Assembly: GCA_028291885.1 (NCBI GenBank) | Contig: JAQGNJ010000132.1 | Span: forward strand, 1 to 34,784 | DNA: 34,784 nucleotides | Direction: 5' to 3' | From: Ramlibacter sp. | GTDB lineage: Bacteria; Pseudomonadota; Gammaproteobacteria; Burkholderiales; Burkholderiaceae_C | Shown: positions 1 through 6,904 of the stretch, piece after piece | How positions within the stretch are numbered: the first letter of the stretch is position 1 | Layout of the letters: each line of letters opens with the position of its first letter | Program-made: the position numbers and the translations under genes | Notes under the pieces: model-generated | The model's database searches: none | What the model was told of the DNA's origin: nothing | The model's input: only the letters and a program-made list of their open reading frames with translations

Positions 1-28
1 CGAACTGGACGCGGAGTTCTGAAGGCCG

Positions 29-273
29 TCACTTCCAGGGCGTCGGCTGCGGAATGGCGCAGACCGGCTCGACGTCGATCGACTTGAAATCGGCCGGCGA
101 GACGCTCTCCAGGTATTCCATGTCGGGCGAGTAGTCGAACAGGAAATGCCTGATCCCGGCGCGCTGGTGCACGCAGTCGCCCGCCGACACCAGAAATCCC
201 GCAGGCCCCCCGGCACGAAAGCCGTGTCGCCAGGCTTGACGTGGGAGAACTTGGTCGCGGTCCGATCCAGCAT
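29..273 (-). pseudogene. Cupin-domain protein remnant, internally deleted and frameshifted
   Basis: A start codon at 273 sits behind a good ribosome binding site (AAGGAGA, minus strand). It opens a reading frame of about 27 residues ending in VPGGLRDF. The sequence then continues, one frame over, as SAGDCVHQRAGIRHFLFDYS and runs to a stop at 29-31 (PQPTPWK end). From family knowledge, cupin proteins of about 140 residues in Burkholderiales start and end this way, with a central beta-barrel segment between the two parts. Here that segment, roughly 50 codons, is missing, and the two halves are in different frames, so no normal cupin can be made. The ORF track joins the 3' half to an unrelated upstream ATG at 304, which I reject. 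Alternatives are an assembly collapse or a real deletion. The family identification rests on recalled homologues. Confidence 0.6.
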
Positions 274-425
274 GGCTTCTCCTTGGTGCGCGCTTCGGGC
301 GCATGGCCGATCAAGCAGGAAGCGTTCCAAATGCGGGGCAAGGACGCACAGATCCTCTCCGACTTTGCGGTTTCTGCGTCGTTGCCGCGTCCTCTGCGTC
401 CGGCGTGCGTGTTTGGGCTCTCTGG

Positions 426-431
426 GATAAT
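426..431 (+). promoter_or_regulatory. Candidate -10 box of aroC, possibly a leaderless transcript
   Basis: GATAAT lies six bases before the aroC ATG at 438, and no Shine-Dalgarno sequence is visible between or upstream. If this is the -10 box, transcription would begin at or next to the start codon. No convincing -35 hexamer is seen at 16-18 bases. Confidence 0.45.
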
Positions 432-437
432 CGGCAT

Positions 438-1535
438 ATGAGCGGAAACACCTTCGGCAACCTGTTCGCGGTCACGAACTTCGGCGAGTCGCACGGACCG
501 GCGATCGGCTGCGTGATCGACGGCTGCCCGCCGGGGATGGCACTGTCGCAGGCCGACATCCAGCCCGACCTCGACCGGCGCCGGCCCGGCACCAGCCGGC
601 ACGTGACGCAGCGCCAGGAAGAAGACCAGGTCGAGATCCTCTCTGGCGTCTACGAAGGCCAGACCACGGGCACGCCGATCTGCCTGCTGATCCGCAACAC
701 CGACCAGCGCAGCAAGGACTACAGCGCGATCGCGCAGACCTTCCGGCCCGGCCACGCCGACTACAGCTACCTGCAGAAATACGGCCTGCGCGACCCGCGC
801 GGCGGCGGCCGCTCCTCGGCCCGGCTGACGGCGCCCATGGTCGCGGCCGGTGCGGTGGCCAAGAAATGGCTGGCGCAAAAGTACGGCACCGTGTTTCGCG
901 GCTGCATGACGCAGATCGGCGAACTCGTCATCCCGTTCGAAAGCTGGGAGCACGTGCCGCACAACCCGTTCTTCGCGCCGGTGGCCGATGTTTCTGCGCT
1001 GGAGGCATACATGGACAGCCTGCGCAAGGCCGGCGATTCCTGCGGCGCACGCATCCGGGTCACGGCGTCCAGTGTCCCGGCGGGACTTGGCGAGCCGCTG
1101 TACGACAAGCTCGACGCCGACATCGCCTGGGCGATGATGGGCATCAACGCGGTCAAGGGCGTCGAGATCGGCGCCGGCTTCGCCAGCGTGGCGCAGCGCG
1201 GCACGACCCACGGCGACTCGATGACACCGCAGGGCTTCAGGACCAACAACGCCGGCGGCGTGCTCGGCGGCATCAGCACCGGGCAGGATCTCGAGGTGGC
1301 GATTGCCGTCAAGCCGACCAGCTCGATCATCAGCCCGCGCGAAACCATCAATCTGCGGGGAGAGGCGACCGAGGTGGTCACCAAGGGCCGCCACGATCCC
1401 TGCGTCGGCATCCGCGCCACGCCCATCGCCGAGGCGATGCTGGCGCTGGTCGTGATGGAGCATGCGCTGCGCCAGCGCGCGCAGAACGCCGACGTCGATC
1501 CGCCGCTGCAGCCGATCAAGGCATCCTTCCTGTAG
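438..1535 (+). CDS. aroC: Chorismate synthase
   Basis: Chorismate synthase makes chorismate from 5-enolpyruvylshikimate-3-phosphate by anti-1,4-elimination of phosphate, using reduced FMN. It is the last step of the common aromatic pathway and is cytosolic. The 365-residue protein matches the usual length (about 360). Visible signatures are GESHGPAIG (residues 16-24), the Arg/Ser-rich RGGGRSSAR (121-129) and the C-terminal stretch around [14 protein letters not shown] use the ATG at 438 because the family begins MSGNTFG; the track's 410-residue version adds 45 non-family residues. No ribosome binding site is visible, but a GATAAT box lies just before the start. An MFS gene follows after nine bases and is probably co-transcribed. 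Confidence 0.97.
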   Translation: MSGNTFGNLFAVTNFGESHGPAIGCVIDGCPPGMALSQADIQPDLDRRRPGTSRHVTQRQEEDQVEILSGVYEGQTTGTPICLLIRNTDQRSKDYSAIAQTFRPGHADYSYLQKYGLRDPRGGGRSSARLTAPMVAAGAVAKKWLAQKYGTVFRGCMTQIGELVIPFESWEHVPHNPFFAPVADVSALEAYMDSLRKAGDSCGARIRVTASSVPAGLGEPLYDKLDADIAWAMMGINAVKGVEIGAGFASVAQRGTTHGDSMTPQGFRTNNAGGVLGGISTGQDLEVAIAVKPTSSIISPRETINLRGEATEVVTKGRHDPCVGIRATPIAEAMLALVVMEHALRQRAQNADVDPPLQPIKASFL

Positions 1536-1544
1536 CCGCCGCGC

Positions 1545-2708
1545 ATGCGCGAGCGCAACCCGCTGGTGCCGTTCGCGGCGCTGTCCGCGAGCTATTTCGC
1601 GCACATCGGTTTCTTCAATCCCTATCTCCCGCTGTGGCTCAAGGAGCTGGGCCTGCCCATCGTCGTCATCAGCCTGCTGGCGTCGGTGCAATCGTTCACC
1701 CGCGTGTTCGCGCCCTATGCCTGGGGCGCGCTGTCGGACCACACGGGCGAGCGCGTGCGGCTGCTGCGGCTCAGCGCCGCGATCGCGCTGCTCGCTTCCG
1801 CCGGCTTGTGGATCGACGGCGGCCCGTGGTGGGTGGGACTGGTCCTGCTGCTGCTGTTCACCCACACCAGTTCGATGATGTCGCTGACCGAGGCGGCGAT
1901 GGCGCACCTGGTGGCCGGCGACTGGGGCCGTTACGGCCGGGTCCGGCTCTGGGGCTCGGCCGGTTTCCTCGTCACGGTGTTGCTGGCCGGCGCCTGGTTC
2001 GAACGCTTCGGCATGCGCAGCTTTCCGGCCTGGGCCGCAGTCACGCTGGGCCTGGTGCTGGCGTGCACCTTGTGGCTGCCGGACACGCGCGAAAAACCGC
2101 AGGCGCATGCGGCGCATGGGAAGGAACCGGTCGGTCCCGTGTTGCGCCAGCCGGCCGTGCGCTGGTTCTTCGCGTCCCTGCTGCTGCACGTGATGTCGCA
2201 TTTCGCCGTGTACGGTTTTCTCTCGCTCTACCTGGACTCGCTCGGCTACAGCAAGGCGACGATCGGCATCCTGTGGGCGGTGTCGGTCGTGCTGGAGATC
2301 GCCTGGTTCTTCGGCCAGGGCCGCTTCATCTCGCACCTGTCGATGCCGCGCTGGCTGGTGGTCTGCGGCGTGGCGATGGCCGTGCGGATGGCCCTCACCG
2401 CCGGCTTCGGCGCTTCGCTGGCGGCGCTGTTCCTCGCGCAGGTGCTGCATGCGCTGACCTTCGCGACCCATCACACCGCGTGCATCGCGATGGTCACCCA
2501 GCACTTTCCCGGCCGGCTGCGCGGGCGCGGCCAGGCGCTGTTCACCGTCGTCGGCTACGGCGTGGGCGGAGTGGTCGGCGTGCTGGCCGGCGGCGCCCTC
2601 GCATCGCGCTTCGGCTTCAGCGTGATGTTCGGCGTCGCCTCGCTGCTTGCGGCGGCCGCGACCTTGTGCGCGTGGCGTGTCGCGAGGCTGGAGCCAGGCG
2701 CCGGTTGA
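1545..2708 (+). CDS. MFS transporter, HcaT/PPP-like
   Basis: A 387-residue integral inner-membrane protein with about 12 hydrophobic segments. The N-terminal stretch SYFAHIGFFNPYLPLWLKEL and the short loops resemble the MFS_1-like/phenylpropionate permease group (HcaT, LacY-related). A basic loop SDHTGERVRLLRL after helix 2 corresponds to the MFS motif A region. The substrate cannot be read from the sequence; relatives handle aromatic acids or nucleosides, and many are uncharacterised. It starts nine bases after aroC, so it is probably in the same transcript. The C-terminus is short and no extra domains are visible. Confidence 0.85.
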   Translation: MRERNPLVPFAALSASYFAHIGFFNPYLPLWLKELGLPIVVISLLASVQSFTRVFAPYAWGALSDHTGERVRLLRLSAAIALLASAGLWIDGGPWWVGLVLLLLFTHTSSMMSLTEAAMAHLVAGDWGRYGRVRLWGSAGFLVTVLLAGAWFERFGMRSFPAWAAVTLGLVLACTLWLPDTREKPQAHAAHGKEPVGPVLRQPAVRWFFASLLLHVMSHFAVYGFLSLYLDSLGYSKATIGILWAVSVVLEIAWFFGQGRFISHLSMPRWLVVCGVAMAVRMALTAGFGASLAALFLAQVLHALTFATHHTACIAMVTQHFPGRLRGRGQALFTVVGYGVGGVVGVLAGGALASRFGFSVMFGVASLLAAAATLCAWRVARLEPGAG

Positions 2709-2860
2709 TCCTGCAGCGCGATGCGCGTTGCGAACGAGCTCGGCACCGTCGCCGGCCCCCGGGAGCTGCGATTCCCGCTACGCTGGCGACCGGGTCCGGC
2801 GTGCAAGGTTGACGCGCCGGATGCAGCACTGTGTTCAACCTCAACGACAAGGAGAATGCA

Positions 2861-3256
2861 ATGGCAAGCTATGGCAAGAAAGCGTCGGAAAAGGTCGAAG
2901 AGGTCATGCATGAAAAGAAGGCCGGAACGCTCAAGAGCGGATCCGGCAAGAAGGTGACCAGCCGCAAGCAGGCGATCGCGATCGCGCTGTCGGAAGCGCG
3001 CAAGGAGGGCGACAAGGTGCCGCCGCCGACGAAGACGCCGGCCAGGAAGACGGCGGCGAAGAAGACCACGGCGCGCAAGGCGCCGGCCAAGAAGGCCGCG
3101 GCGAAGAAGACGGCCGCAAAGAAAACGACGGCCCGCAAGACCGCGGCGAAAAAGACGCCGGCGAAGAAAACGGCGGCGAAGAAGACCTCCGCCAAAAAGA
3201 GCACCGGCCGCAAGACCTCGGGCAGCCGCAGCGCCAGCGCGAAGAAATCCGGCTGA
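2861..3256 (+). CDS. DUF6496 / histone H1-like lysine-alanine-rich protein
   Basis: A small, very basic protein of 131 residues. Residues 1-50 (MASYGKKASEKVEEVMHE, then SGSGKKVTSRKQAIAIALSEAR) match the DUF6496 type of domain. Residues from about 55 to the end are degenerate KKTAAKK/ARKTPAKK repeats like the C-terminal tail of histone H1 and bacterial H1-like proteins (HctA, AlgP type). A non-specific DNA-binding or nucleoid role is inference from composition. The ATG at 2861 is chosen over the GTG at 2831 because AAGGAGA lies six to twelve bases before it and the DUF starts there. The repeats are in the protein; at DNA level they are degenerate. A putative stress SDR follows. Confidence 0.85.
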   Translation: MASYGKKASEKVEEVMHEKKAGTLKSGSGKKVTSRKQAIAIALSEARKEGDKVPPPTKTPARKTAAKKTTARKAPAKKAAAKKTAAKKTTARKTAAKKTPAKKTAAKKTSAKKSTGRKTSGSRSASAKKSG

Positions 3257-3263
3257 AAAAGAC

Positions 3264-3279
3264 GGCGCCCCCGGGCGCC
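3264..3279. terminator. Short GC hairpin after the H1-like gene
   Basis: GGCGCC-CCCG-GGCGCC lies eight bases after the stop codon. There is no T-tract on the plus strand; five A residues precede it, so it looks more like an intrinsic terminator when read from the minus strand. A weak candidate. Confidence 0.35.
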
Positions 3280-3314
3280 TGTAGGCATGCTCCGACGCGC
3301 CGCTTCCGCAATGT

Positions 3315-3320
3315 TTGACA
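3315..3320 (+). promoter_or_regulatory. Candidate -35 box before the SDR gene
   Basis: A perfect TTGACA occurs 55 bases before the SDR start. The nearest -10-like hexamer, GATAGT at 3342, is 21 bases away, which is longer than ideal, so this is only a weak promoter candidate. Confidence 0.25.
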
Positions 3321-3375
3321 GGCAGGTGCCCGCGCCTGGCCGATAGTGGGGGCTCGCAACAAGCAAGGATCCCTC

Positions 3376-4389
3376 ATGGCCAAACCGACCGCAAAGGACT
3401 CGGGGCGCGGCAGCGATGTCGATGCAGTCGCACAGAAGCAGCGCGAACTGCAGCTCGAGCAGGACCGCAAGGACAAGGCGGCGCAATCCGAAAAAGGCAG
3501 CGACAAGCCGCCCAAGCCGGTCCAGGCCGGCACGCGCGAGCATCCCGCCAATCCGCTGCCCGGCCAGCACCTGGCCAAGCCGGGGCTGGAGGCGCAGATG
3601 CAGCTGGAACCGCAGTTCCTCGCGCCCGACTACCGCGGCAGCGGCAAACTCAAGGGCATGACGGCGCTGGTCACAGGCGGCGACTCGGGCATCGGCCGCG
3701 CTGTCGCCGTGCTGTTCGCGCGCGAGGGCGCGGACGTGGCCATCGTCTATCTCAACGAGCATGAGGATGCCGAGGAGACACGCCGCTACGTCGAGAAGGA
3801 AGGCCAGCGCTGCCTGCTGCTTCCAGGCGACGTGAAGGACACGAAGTTCTGCCAGCAGGCCGTGGAAAAGACCATCGCCGAATTCCGCCGTCTCGACGTG
3901 CTGGTCAACAACGCCGACTTCCAGCTGCACGCCGCGTCGCTGGAGGACATCACCGACGAGCGGCTCGAAGAGACCTTCCACACCAACATCTTCGGCTACA
4001 TGAAGATGGCCCGGGCGGCGCTGCCGCACCTGAAAAAGGGCGCATCCATCATCAACACGGGCTCGGTCACCGGCCTGCAGGGCAGCGCGAAGTTGCTGGA
4101 CTATTCGGCGACCAAGGGCGCGATCCATGCCTTCACGATGTCGCTCGCGAGCAACCTCGTCGAGAAGGGCATCCGGGTGAATGCCATCGCGCCCGGGCCG
4201 GTGTGGACGCCGCTGAACCCGGCCGATTCGCCGCCCGACACGATCGTCGACTTCGGCAAGAACACCGACATGAAGCGGCCGGCCCAGCCGGAGGAGCTGT
4301 CGCCCGCCTATGTGTTCCTGGCGTCGCCGGCTTGCTCCAGCTACATCACGGGCATCGTCCTGCCGATCACCGGCAGCGTCGGAAGCTGA
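3376..4389 (+). CDS. SDR oxidoreductase, YdaD/general-stress-39 type
   Basis: A 337-residue short-chain dehydrogenase. Residues 1-90 are a polar, charged N-terminal extension ending in a QxxPQFLAPDYRGSGKL-like lead-in, which is typical of the YdaD/GSP39 subgroup. The Rossmann motif is TGGDSGIG (100-107). The catalytic set is present: Ser230 (NTGSVTG), Tyr243 and Lys247 (YSATKG). The usual NNAG/NNAA motif reads NNADFQ near 178. The C-terminus (ITGIVLPITGSVGS) is slightly altered from the usual ITGEVLPI. The ATG at 3376 is preferred over the track's 3346 because AAGGA precedes it and the family starts around there. The substrate is unknown. Bacterial relatives are stress-induced, and the H1-like neighbour fits a stress context, but that is inference. 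Confidence 0.88.
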   Translation: MAKPTAKDSGRGSDVDAVAQKQRELQLEQDRKDKAAQSEKGSDKPPKPVQAGTREHPANPLPGQHLAKPGLEAQMQLEPQFLAPDYRGSGKLKGMTALVTGGDSGIGRAVAVLFAREGADVAIVYLNEHEDAEETRRYVEKEGQRCLLLPGDVKDTKFCQQAVEKTIAEFRRLDVLVNNADFQLHAASLEDITDERLEETFHTNIFGYMKMARAALPHLKKGASIINTGSVTGLQGSAKLLDYSATKGAIHAFTMSLASNLVEKGIRVNAIAPGPVWTPLNPADSPPDTIVDFGKNTDMKRPAQPEELSPAYVFLASPACSSYITGIVLPITGSVGS

Positions 4390-4419
4390 GCATTTCTGCT
4401 TGCATGCGGCCCCGGGCCC

Positions 4420-4447
4420 TTGTGCGACCGGGTTTGCGGCATATGAT
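4420..4447 (+). promoter_or_regulatory. Candidate sigma-70 promoter of the ribbon-helix-helix operon
   Basis: TTGTGC (4420-4425) and TATGAT (4442-4447) are separated by 16 bases. Transcription would start near 4454, inside the palindrome at 4451-4475. Confidence 0.5.
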
Positions 4448-4450
4448 CAG

Positions 4451-4475
4451 CGGATGCGACTGTGCGTCGCATCCG
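4451..4475. promoter_or_regulatory. Perfect 10-bp inverted repeat over the predicted start site
   Basis: CGGATGCGAC-TGTGC-GTCGCATCCG is a perfect 10-bp inverted repeat four bases after the candidate -10 box and 56 bases before the ribbon-helix-helix gene. It is placed like an operator. It could also form a hairpin at the very 5' end of the mRNA. There is no T-tract to suggest termination of the upstream SDR gene. Confidence 0.5.
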
Positions 4476-4531
4476 GTGTGGGTGCCCGACGCTGAATGCG
4501 TGGCCCAGCCCCGATCGGAAGGACCGCTCCC

Positions 4532-4720
4532 ATGGAACCCAAGACAGCAAGGATCACCGTCCTCATCGATCCCGAAAAGAAGCTCGCGCTGGAAAAGCTC
4601 TGCGCGGAACAGGACGTCACGCCGTCCCAGGTGGTGCGCCGCCTGATCCGCGACTACCTGGCGAGCAACGGCGTGACCGCGGCCCCCGTCCGCGGCAAGC
4701 AGCCGCGGCACTCCGCCTGA
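4532..4720 (+). CDS. Ribbon-helix-helix (CopG/Arc-type) DNA-binding protein
   Basis: A 62-residue protein. Residues 5-45 show a short beta strand (ARITVLID), a helix (EKKLALEKLCAEQ) and a second helix after VTPSQVVRRLIRDYL. This is the strand-helix-helix pattern of CopG/MetJ/Arc dimers, in which paired strands enter the DNA major groove. The ATG at 4532 is chosen because GGAAGGA precedes it by about nine bases; the track's earlier start adds 12 residues outside the fold. The C-terminal tail is basic and probably disordered. The gene for a 74-residue unknown starts five bases after its stop. The palindrome upstream suggests autoregulation, which is inference. It could be an antitoxin-like protein or a plain regulator. 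Confidence 0.8.
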   Translation: MEPKTARITVLIDPEKKLALEKLCAEQDVTPSQVVRRLIRDYLASNGVTAAPVRGKQPRHSA

Positions 4721-4725
4721 ACGCG

Positions 4726-4950
4726 ATGGATCCGCTTTCCACGCCAGCTCCGGTTCCCGGTTCGCGACTGGTCGGAGCCGCAGGCCAGGAGTGGGTGGTC
4801 CTGCGCATCACCCACGCCGACGACGAGCCGGAGATCTGGCTGGCGCACCTGATCAAGGTTGCCGACGCCGAGGCGGGCCGCCGCCACCTGTCGCTGGTGC
4901 TGACGGGAGAAGAGTTCGTCGAGTTCTGCCGCAGCGAGGGCATCGCCTGA
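4726..4950 (+). CDS. Hypothetical protein, 74 residues
   Basis: A small acidic protein starting MDPLSTPAPVPGSRLVG that I do not recognise. After a proline-rich lead it has alternating hydrophobic strands (EWVVLRITHADDEPEIWLAHLI) and a C-terminal helix-like part (LTGEEFVEFCRSEGIA), so a small mixed alpha/beta domain is likely. There is no signal peptide, membrane segment or catalytic motif. It begins five bases after the ribbon-helix-helix gene, and coding style is like its neighbours. The start at 4726 has a weak upstream purine stretch and lies just after the previous stop, so translational coupling is plausible. It does not resemble RelE, MazF or PIN toxins. Confidence 0.65.
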   Translation: MDPLSTPAPVPGSRLVGAAGQEWVVLRITHADDEPEIWLAHLIKVADAEAGRRHLSLVLTGEEFVEFCRSEGIA

Positions 4951-4979
4951 TTGGGACCGCGGCAGGGCTTTGCTAAGCT
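4951..4979 (+). promoter_or_regulatory. Candidate promoter of aroQ
   Basis: TTGGGA (4951-4956) and TAAGCT (4974-4979) are spaced by 17 bases and lie 26 bases before the aroQ start, immediately after the stop codon of the 74-residue gene. This would give aroQ its own transcript. Confidence 0.45.
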
Positions 4980-5004
4980 CAGGGCCGACTTTCCCCTTCC
5001 CGCC

Positions 5005-5448
5005 ATGAAAACTGCACTGGTCCTGAACGGCCCCAACCTGAACCTGCTCGGCACCCGCGAGCCCCAGGTCTATGGATCGCAGACGCTCGCCGACGTCGAG
5101 AAACTCTGCACCGAAGCCTGCGCGGCGCACGGCCTGCGCCTGGATTTCCGCCAGAGCAACCACGAGGGCGTGCTGGTCGACTGGATCCAGGAGGCGGGCC
5201 GGGGCCAGAAGGACGGCAGCGTCGCCGGCGTGATCCTGAATGCGGGCGCCTACACCCACACCAGCATCGCCCTGCACGACGCGATCAAGGGCGCGGGCGT
5301 GACGCTGATCGAGCTGCACATCAGCAACGTCCATGCGCGCGAAGCCTTCCGCCACCATTCCTACATCTCGCCCGCCGCCCGCGCCGTGATGGCCGGCTTC
5401 GGCGTCCAGGGCTACCCCCTCGCCATCGCCGCTCTGGCCGGCTTCTAG
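5005..5448 (+). CDS. aroQ: Type II 3-dehydroquinate dehydratase
   Basis: This enzyme interconverts 3-dehydroquinate and 3-dehydroshikimate. The type II enzyme is a small flavodoxin-like dodecamer that serves both aromatic biosynthesis and quinate breakdown. The 147-residue length is normal. The N-terminal signature LNGPNLNLLGTREPQVYG holds Arg18 and the catalytic Tyr23; the substrate-binding stretch NAGAYTHTSIALHDAI follows, and ELHISNVHAREAF holds the catalytic His105. I use the ATG at 5005 because the family starts MKTALVLNGPN; the track's start at 4951 runs through the promoter. It lies upstream of the quinate/shikimate uptake and degradation genes and could feed both routes. Confidence 0.97.
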   Translation: MKTALVLNGPNLNLLGTREPQVYGSQTLADVEKLCTEACAAHGLRLDFRQSNHEGVLVDWIQEAGRGQKDGSVAGVILNAGAYTHTSIALHDAIKGAGVTLIELHISNVHAREAFRHHSYISPAARAVMAGFGVQGYPLAIAALAGF

Positions 5449-5489
5449 TCCGCGCGCAAGAGCGGGAGCGGACCGCCGGAGCGCGGCGC

Positions 5490-5495
5490 TAAACT
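5490..5495 (+). promoter_or_regulatory. Candidate -10 box of tetR, possibly a leaderless transcript
   Basis: TAAACT ends six bases before the ATG at 5502, and no Shine-Dalgarno sequence is present. This is the same arrangement as at aroC. There is no clear -35 box. Confidence 0.35.
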
Positions 5496-5501
5496 CGCAA
5501 A

Positions 5502-6170
5502 ATGAACCAGCCAGTCCATTTGCCGGCTTCACGCAAGCGCGCAAAGGCGCAACCGCGCACCAACGACCCGGAGCGCACGCGGGCCGACATCATCGAGGTG
5601 GCGACGCACGAGTTCTCGGAGAAGGGCCTGGCCGGCGCGCGCATCGACGTGATCGCCGAGGCGATGCGCACCAGCAAGCGGATGATCTACTACTACTTCG
5701 GCAGCAAGGAGGCGCTCTATGTCGCCGTGCTGGAGGAGGCGTATCGCCGCATCCGCTCGATCGAGGCGCAACTGCACCTGGAAGACCTGGCGCCCGAAGA
5801 CGCGCTGCGCAAGCTGGTCGGATTCACGGTCGACTACCAGTTGGCCAATCCGGACTTCATCCGCCTCGTGATGAACGAGAACATCCACCGCGGCGAGTTC
5901 CTCGGGCAGAGCGGGATGATCCAGACGCTCAATGTCCCGGCGATCAACGCGGTCCGCCAGGTCTATGAGCGCGGCCTGAAGGCCGGCGTGTTCCGCTCCG
6001 GCATCGATCCCGTCGACCTGCACATGTCGATCAGCGCGCTCAGCTTCTTCAACGTCTCCAACCGCCACACCTTCTCGCTGATCTTCAAGCGGGACCTCGA
6101 GTCGCCGGCCGCCATCGTCGCGCGGCGCGACAGCATCATCGAAATGGTGGTGCGGTTCGTGCGCAAGTAA
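5502..6170 (+). CDS. TetR-family regulator, likely of the quinate/shikimate genes
   Basis: A 222-residue TetR-type protein. After a basic, disordered N-terminus (SRKRAKAQPRT) the DNA-binding domain runs over about residues 24-72: RADIIEVATHEFSEKGLAGARI, then DVIAEAMRTSKRMIYYYFGSKEALY, the classic helix-turn-helix followed by the YYYF signature. The remainder is an all-helical ligand/dimer domain of the TetR_C type. It reads in the same direction as the TRAP genes that start 149 bases downstream. That gap holds a palindrome that could be its operator. Ligand and sign of control cannot be read; repression relieved by a pathway intermediate is the simplest inference. No Shine-Dalgarno sequence is seen. 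Confidence 0.9.
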   Translation: MNQPVHLPASRKRAKAQPRTNDPERTRADIIEVATHEFSEKGLAGARIDVIAEAMRTSKRMIYYYFGSKEALYVAVLEEAYRRIRSIEAQLHLEDLAPEDALRKLVGFTVDYQLANPDFIRLVMNENIHRGEFLGQSGMIQTLNVPAINAVRQVYERGLKAGVFRSGIDPVDLHMSISALSFFNVSNRHTFSLIFKRDLESPAAIVARRDSIIEMVVRFVRK

Positions 6171-6222
6171 GCCGAGCCCGTCAGCTGTCGAAAGCGGCCT
6201 AGGGTTTTTCCGGATACGAGAA

Positions 6223-6234
6223 AACTAACCAGTT
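6223..6234. promoter_or_regulatory. Candidate TetR operator before the TRAP operon
   Basis: AACT-AACC-AGTT is an inverted repeat in the 149-base gap between tetR and the TRAP operon, embedded in the only AT-rich stretch there (about 6200-6245). Palindromes of this size between a TetR gene and its target are typical operators. The assignment is inference. Confidence 0.4.
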
Positions 6235-6319
6235 CGTACATACTGCGCTCCGACGGTTCCCAAGCGGGCGCCGTCGCACGATCCCGTCGCCCACGCCGGG
6301 ACGAATCCGGAGACAGGCG

Positions 6320-6904
6320 ATGCTTCGAAGAATCCTCGATCGGTACTGCCAGGCCTTGTCCGTCGTGATGGCGGCCTGCCTCGCAGTGATGGTGGTGCTG
6401 GTGTTCGGCAACGTCGTCCTGCGCTATGCCTTCAATTCGGGCATCGCCGTGTCCGAAGAGGTGTCGCGCTGGCTGTTCATCTGGGTGACCTTCCTTGGCG
6501 CGATCGTGGCCCTGCGGGAACACGGCCATCTCGGAACCGACATGCTGGTGTCGCGCCTGCCGGTTGCGGGCAAGAAGATCTGCCTGGTCGCCGGCCAGCT
6601 GCTGATGCTGTACCTGACCTGGCTGCTGTTCCAGGGCAGCCTGGCGCAGGCCCGCATCAACTGGGACGTGGCGGCGCCGGTGACCGGTGCGTCGATGGCC
6701 GTCGTCTACGGCGCGGGCATCGCGTTCGCCGTGTCCGCGGCCGTCCTGCTGCTGATCGAGCTGGTGCGCACGCTCAGCGGCCGGATCGGCGACGACGAAC
6801 TGGTGATGGTCAAGGAATCGGAGGAGCAGTCCGAACTCGAAGCCCTGCAGGCCGAACTCGCCAGGCAGGACGCGCAGCCTGCCAGAGCCGGGAGCCGGGC
6901 ATGA
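6320..6904 (+). CDS. TRAP transporter small membrane subunit (DctQ-type)
   Basis: The 194-residue small permease subunit of a TRAP importer, which pairs with the large subunit to use a sodium or proton gradient. It has four hydrophobic segments: MAACLAVMVVLVFGNVVLRY, then SEEVSRWLFIWVTFLGAIVAL with the family's EExSR motif, then a third and a fourth near residues 95 and 135. The C-terminal 40 residues form an acidic, Glu/Gln-rich cytoplasmic tail (ESEEQSELEALQAEL), which is longer than in most DctQ proteins and looks helical. The stop overlaps the ATG of the large subunit by four bases, implying translational coupling. In this context the substrate is probably quinate or shikimate. Confidence 0.92.
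   Translation: MLRRILDRYCQALSVVMAACLAVMVVLVFGNVVLRYAFNSGIAVSEEVSRWLFIWVTFLGAIVALREHGHLGTDMLVSRLPVAGKKICLVAGQLLMLYLTWLLFQGSLAQARINWDVAAPVTGASMAVVYGAGIAFAVSAAVLLLIELVRTLSGRIGDDELVMVKESEEQSELEALQAELARQDAQPARAGSRA

Noticed and set aside
866-2812. Long plus-strand ORF of 648 aa overlapping aroC and the MFS gene in another frame
   Set aside because: Arginine/alanine/glycine-rich composition and no domain: a GC-rich shadow frame of two clear genes. The same applies to the 739-aa, 881-aa, 938-aa, 870-aa and 783-aa shadow ORFs, apart from the real 3' parts noted under the genes.
2993-3250. Tandem repeat or CRISPR-like array in the lysine-alanine region
   Set aside because: The repetition is at protein level with degenerate codons and no fixed unit or spacers. 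It is a coding low-complexity tail.
4532-4950. Toxin-antitoxin module
   Set aside because: The ribbon-helix-helix protein fits an antitoxin, but the 74-aa partner shows no toxin family motif. I kept only the neutral statement of a two-gene cassette.
438-5448. aroC and aroQ as a linked biosynthetic aro cluster
   Set aside because: They are 3.5 kb apart with unrelated genes and separate promoters between them. aroQ groups better with the catabolic genes downstream.
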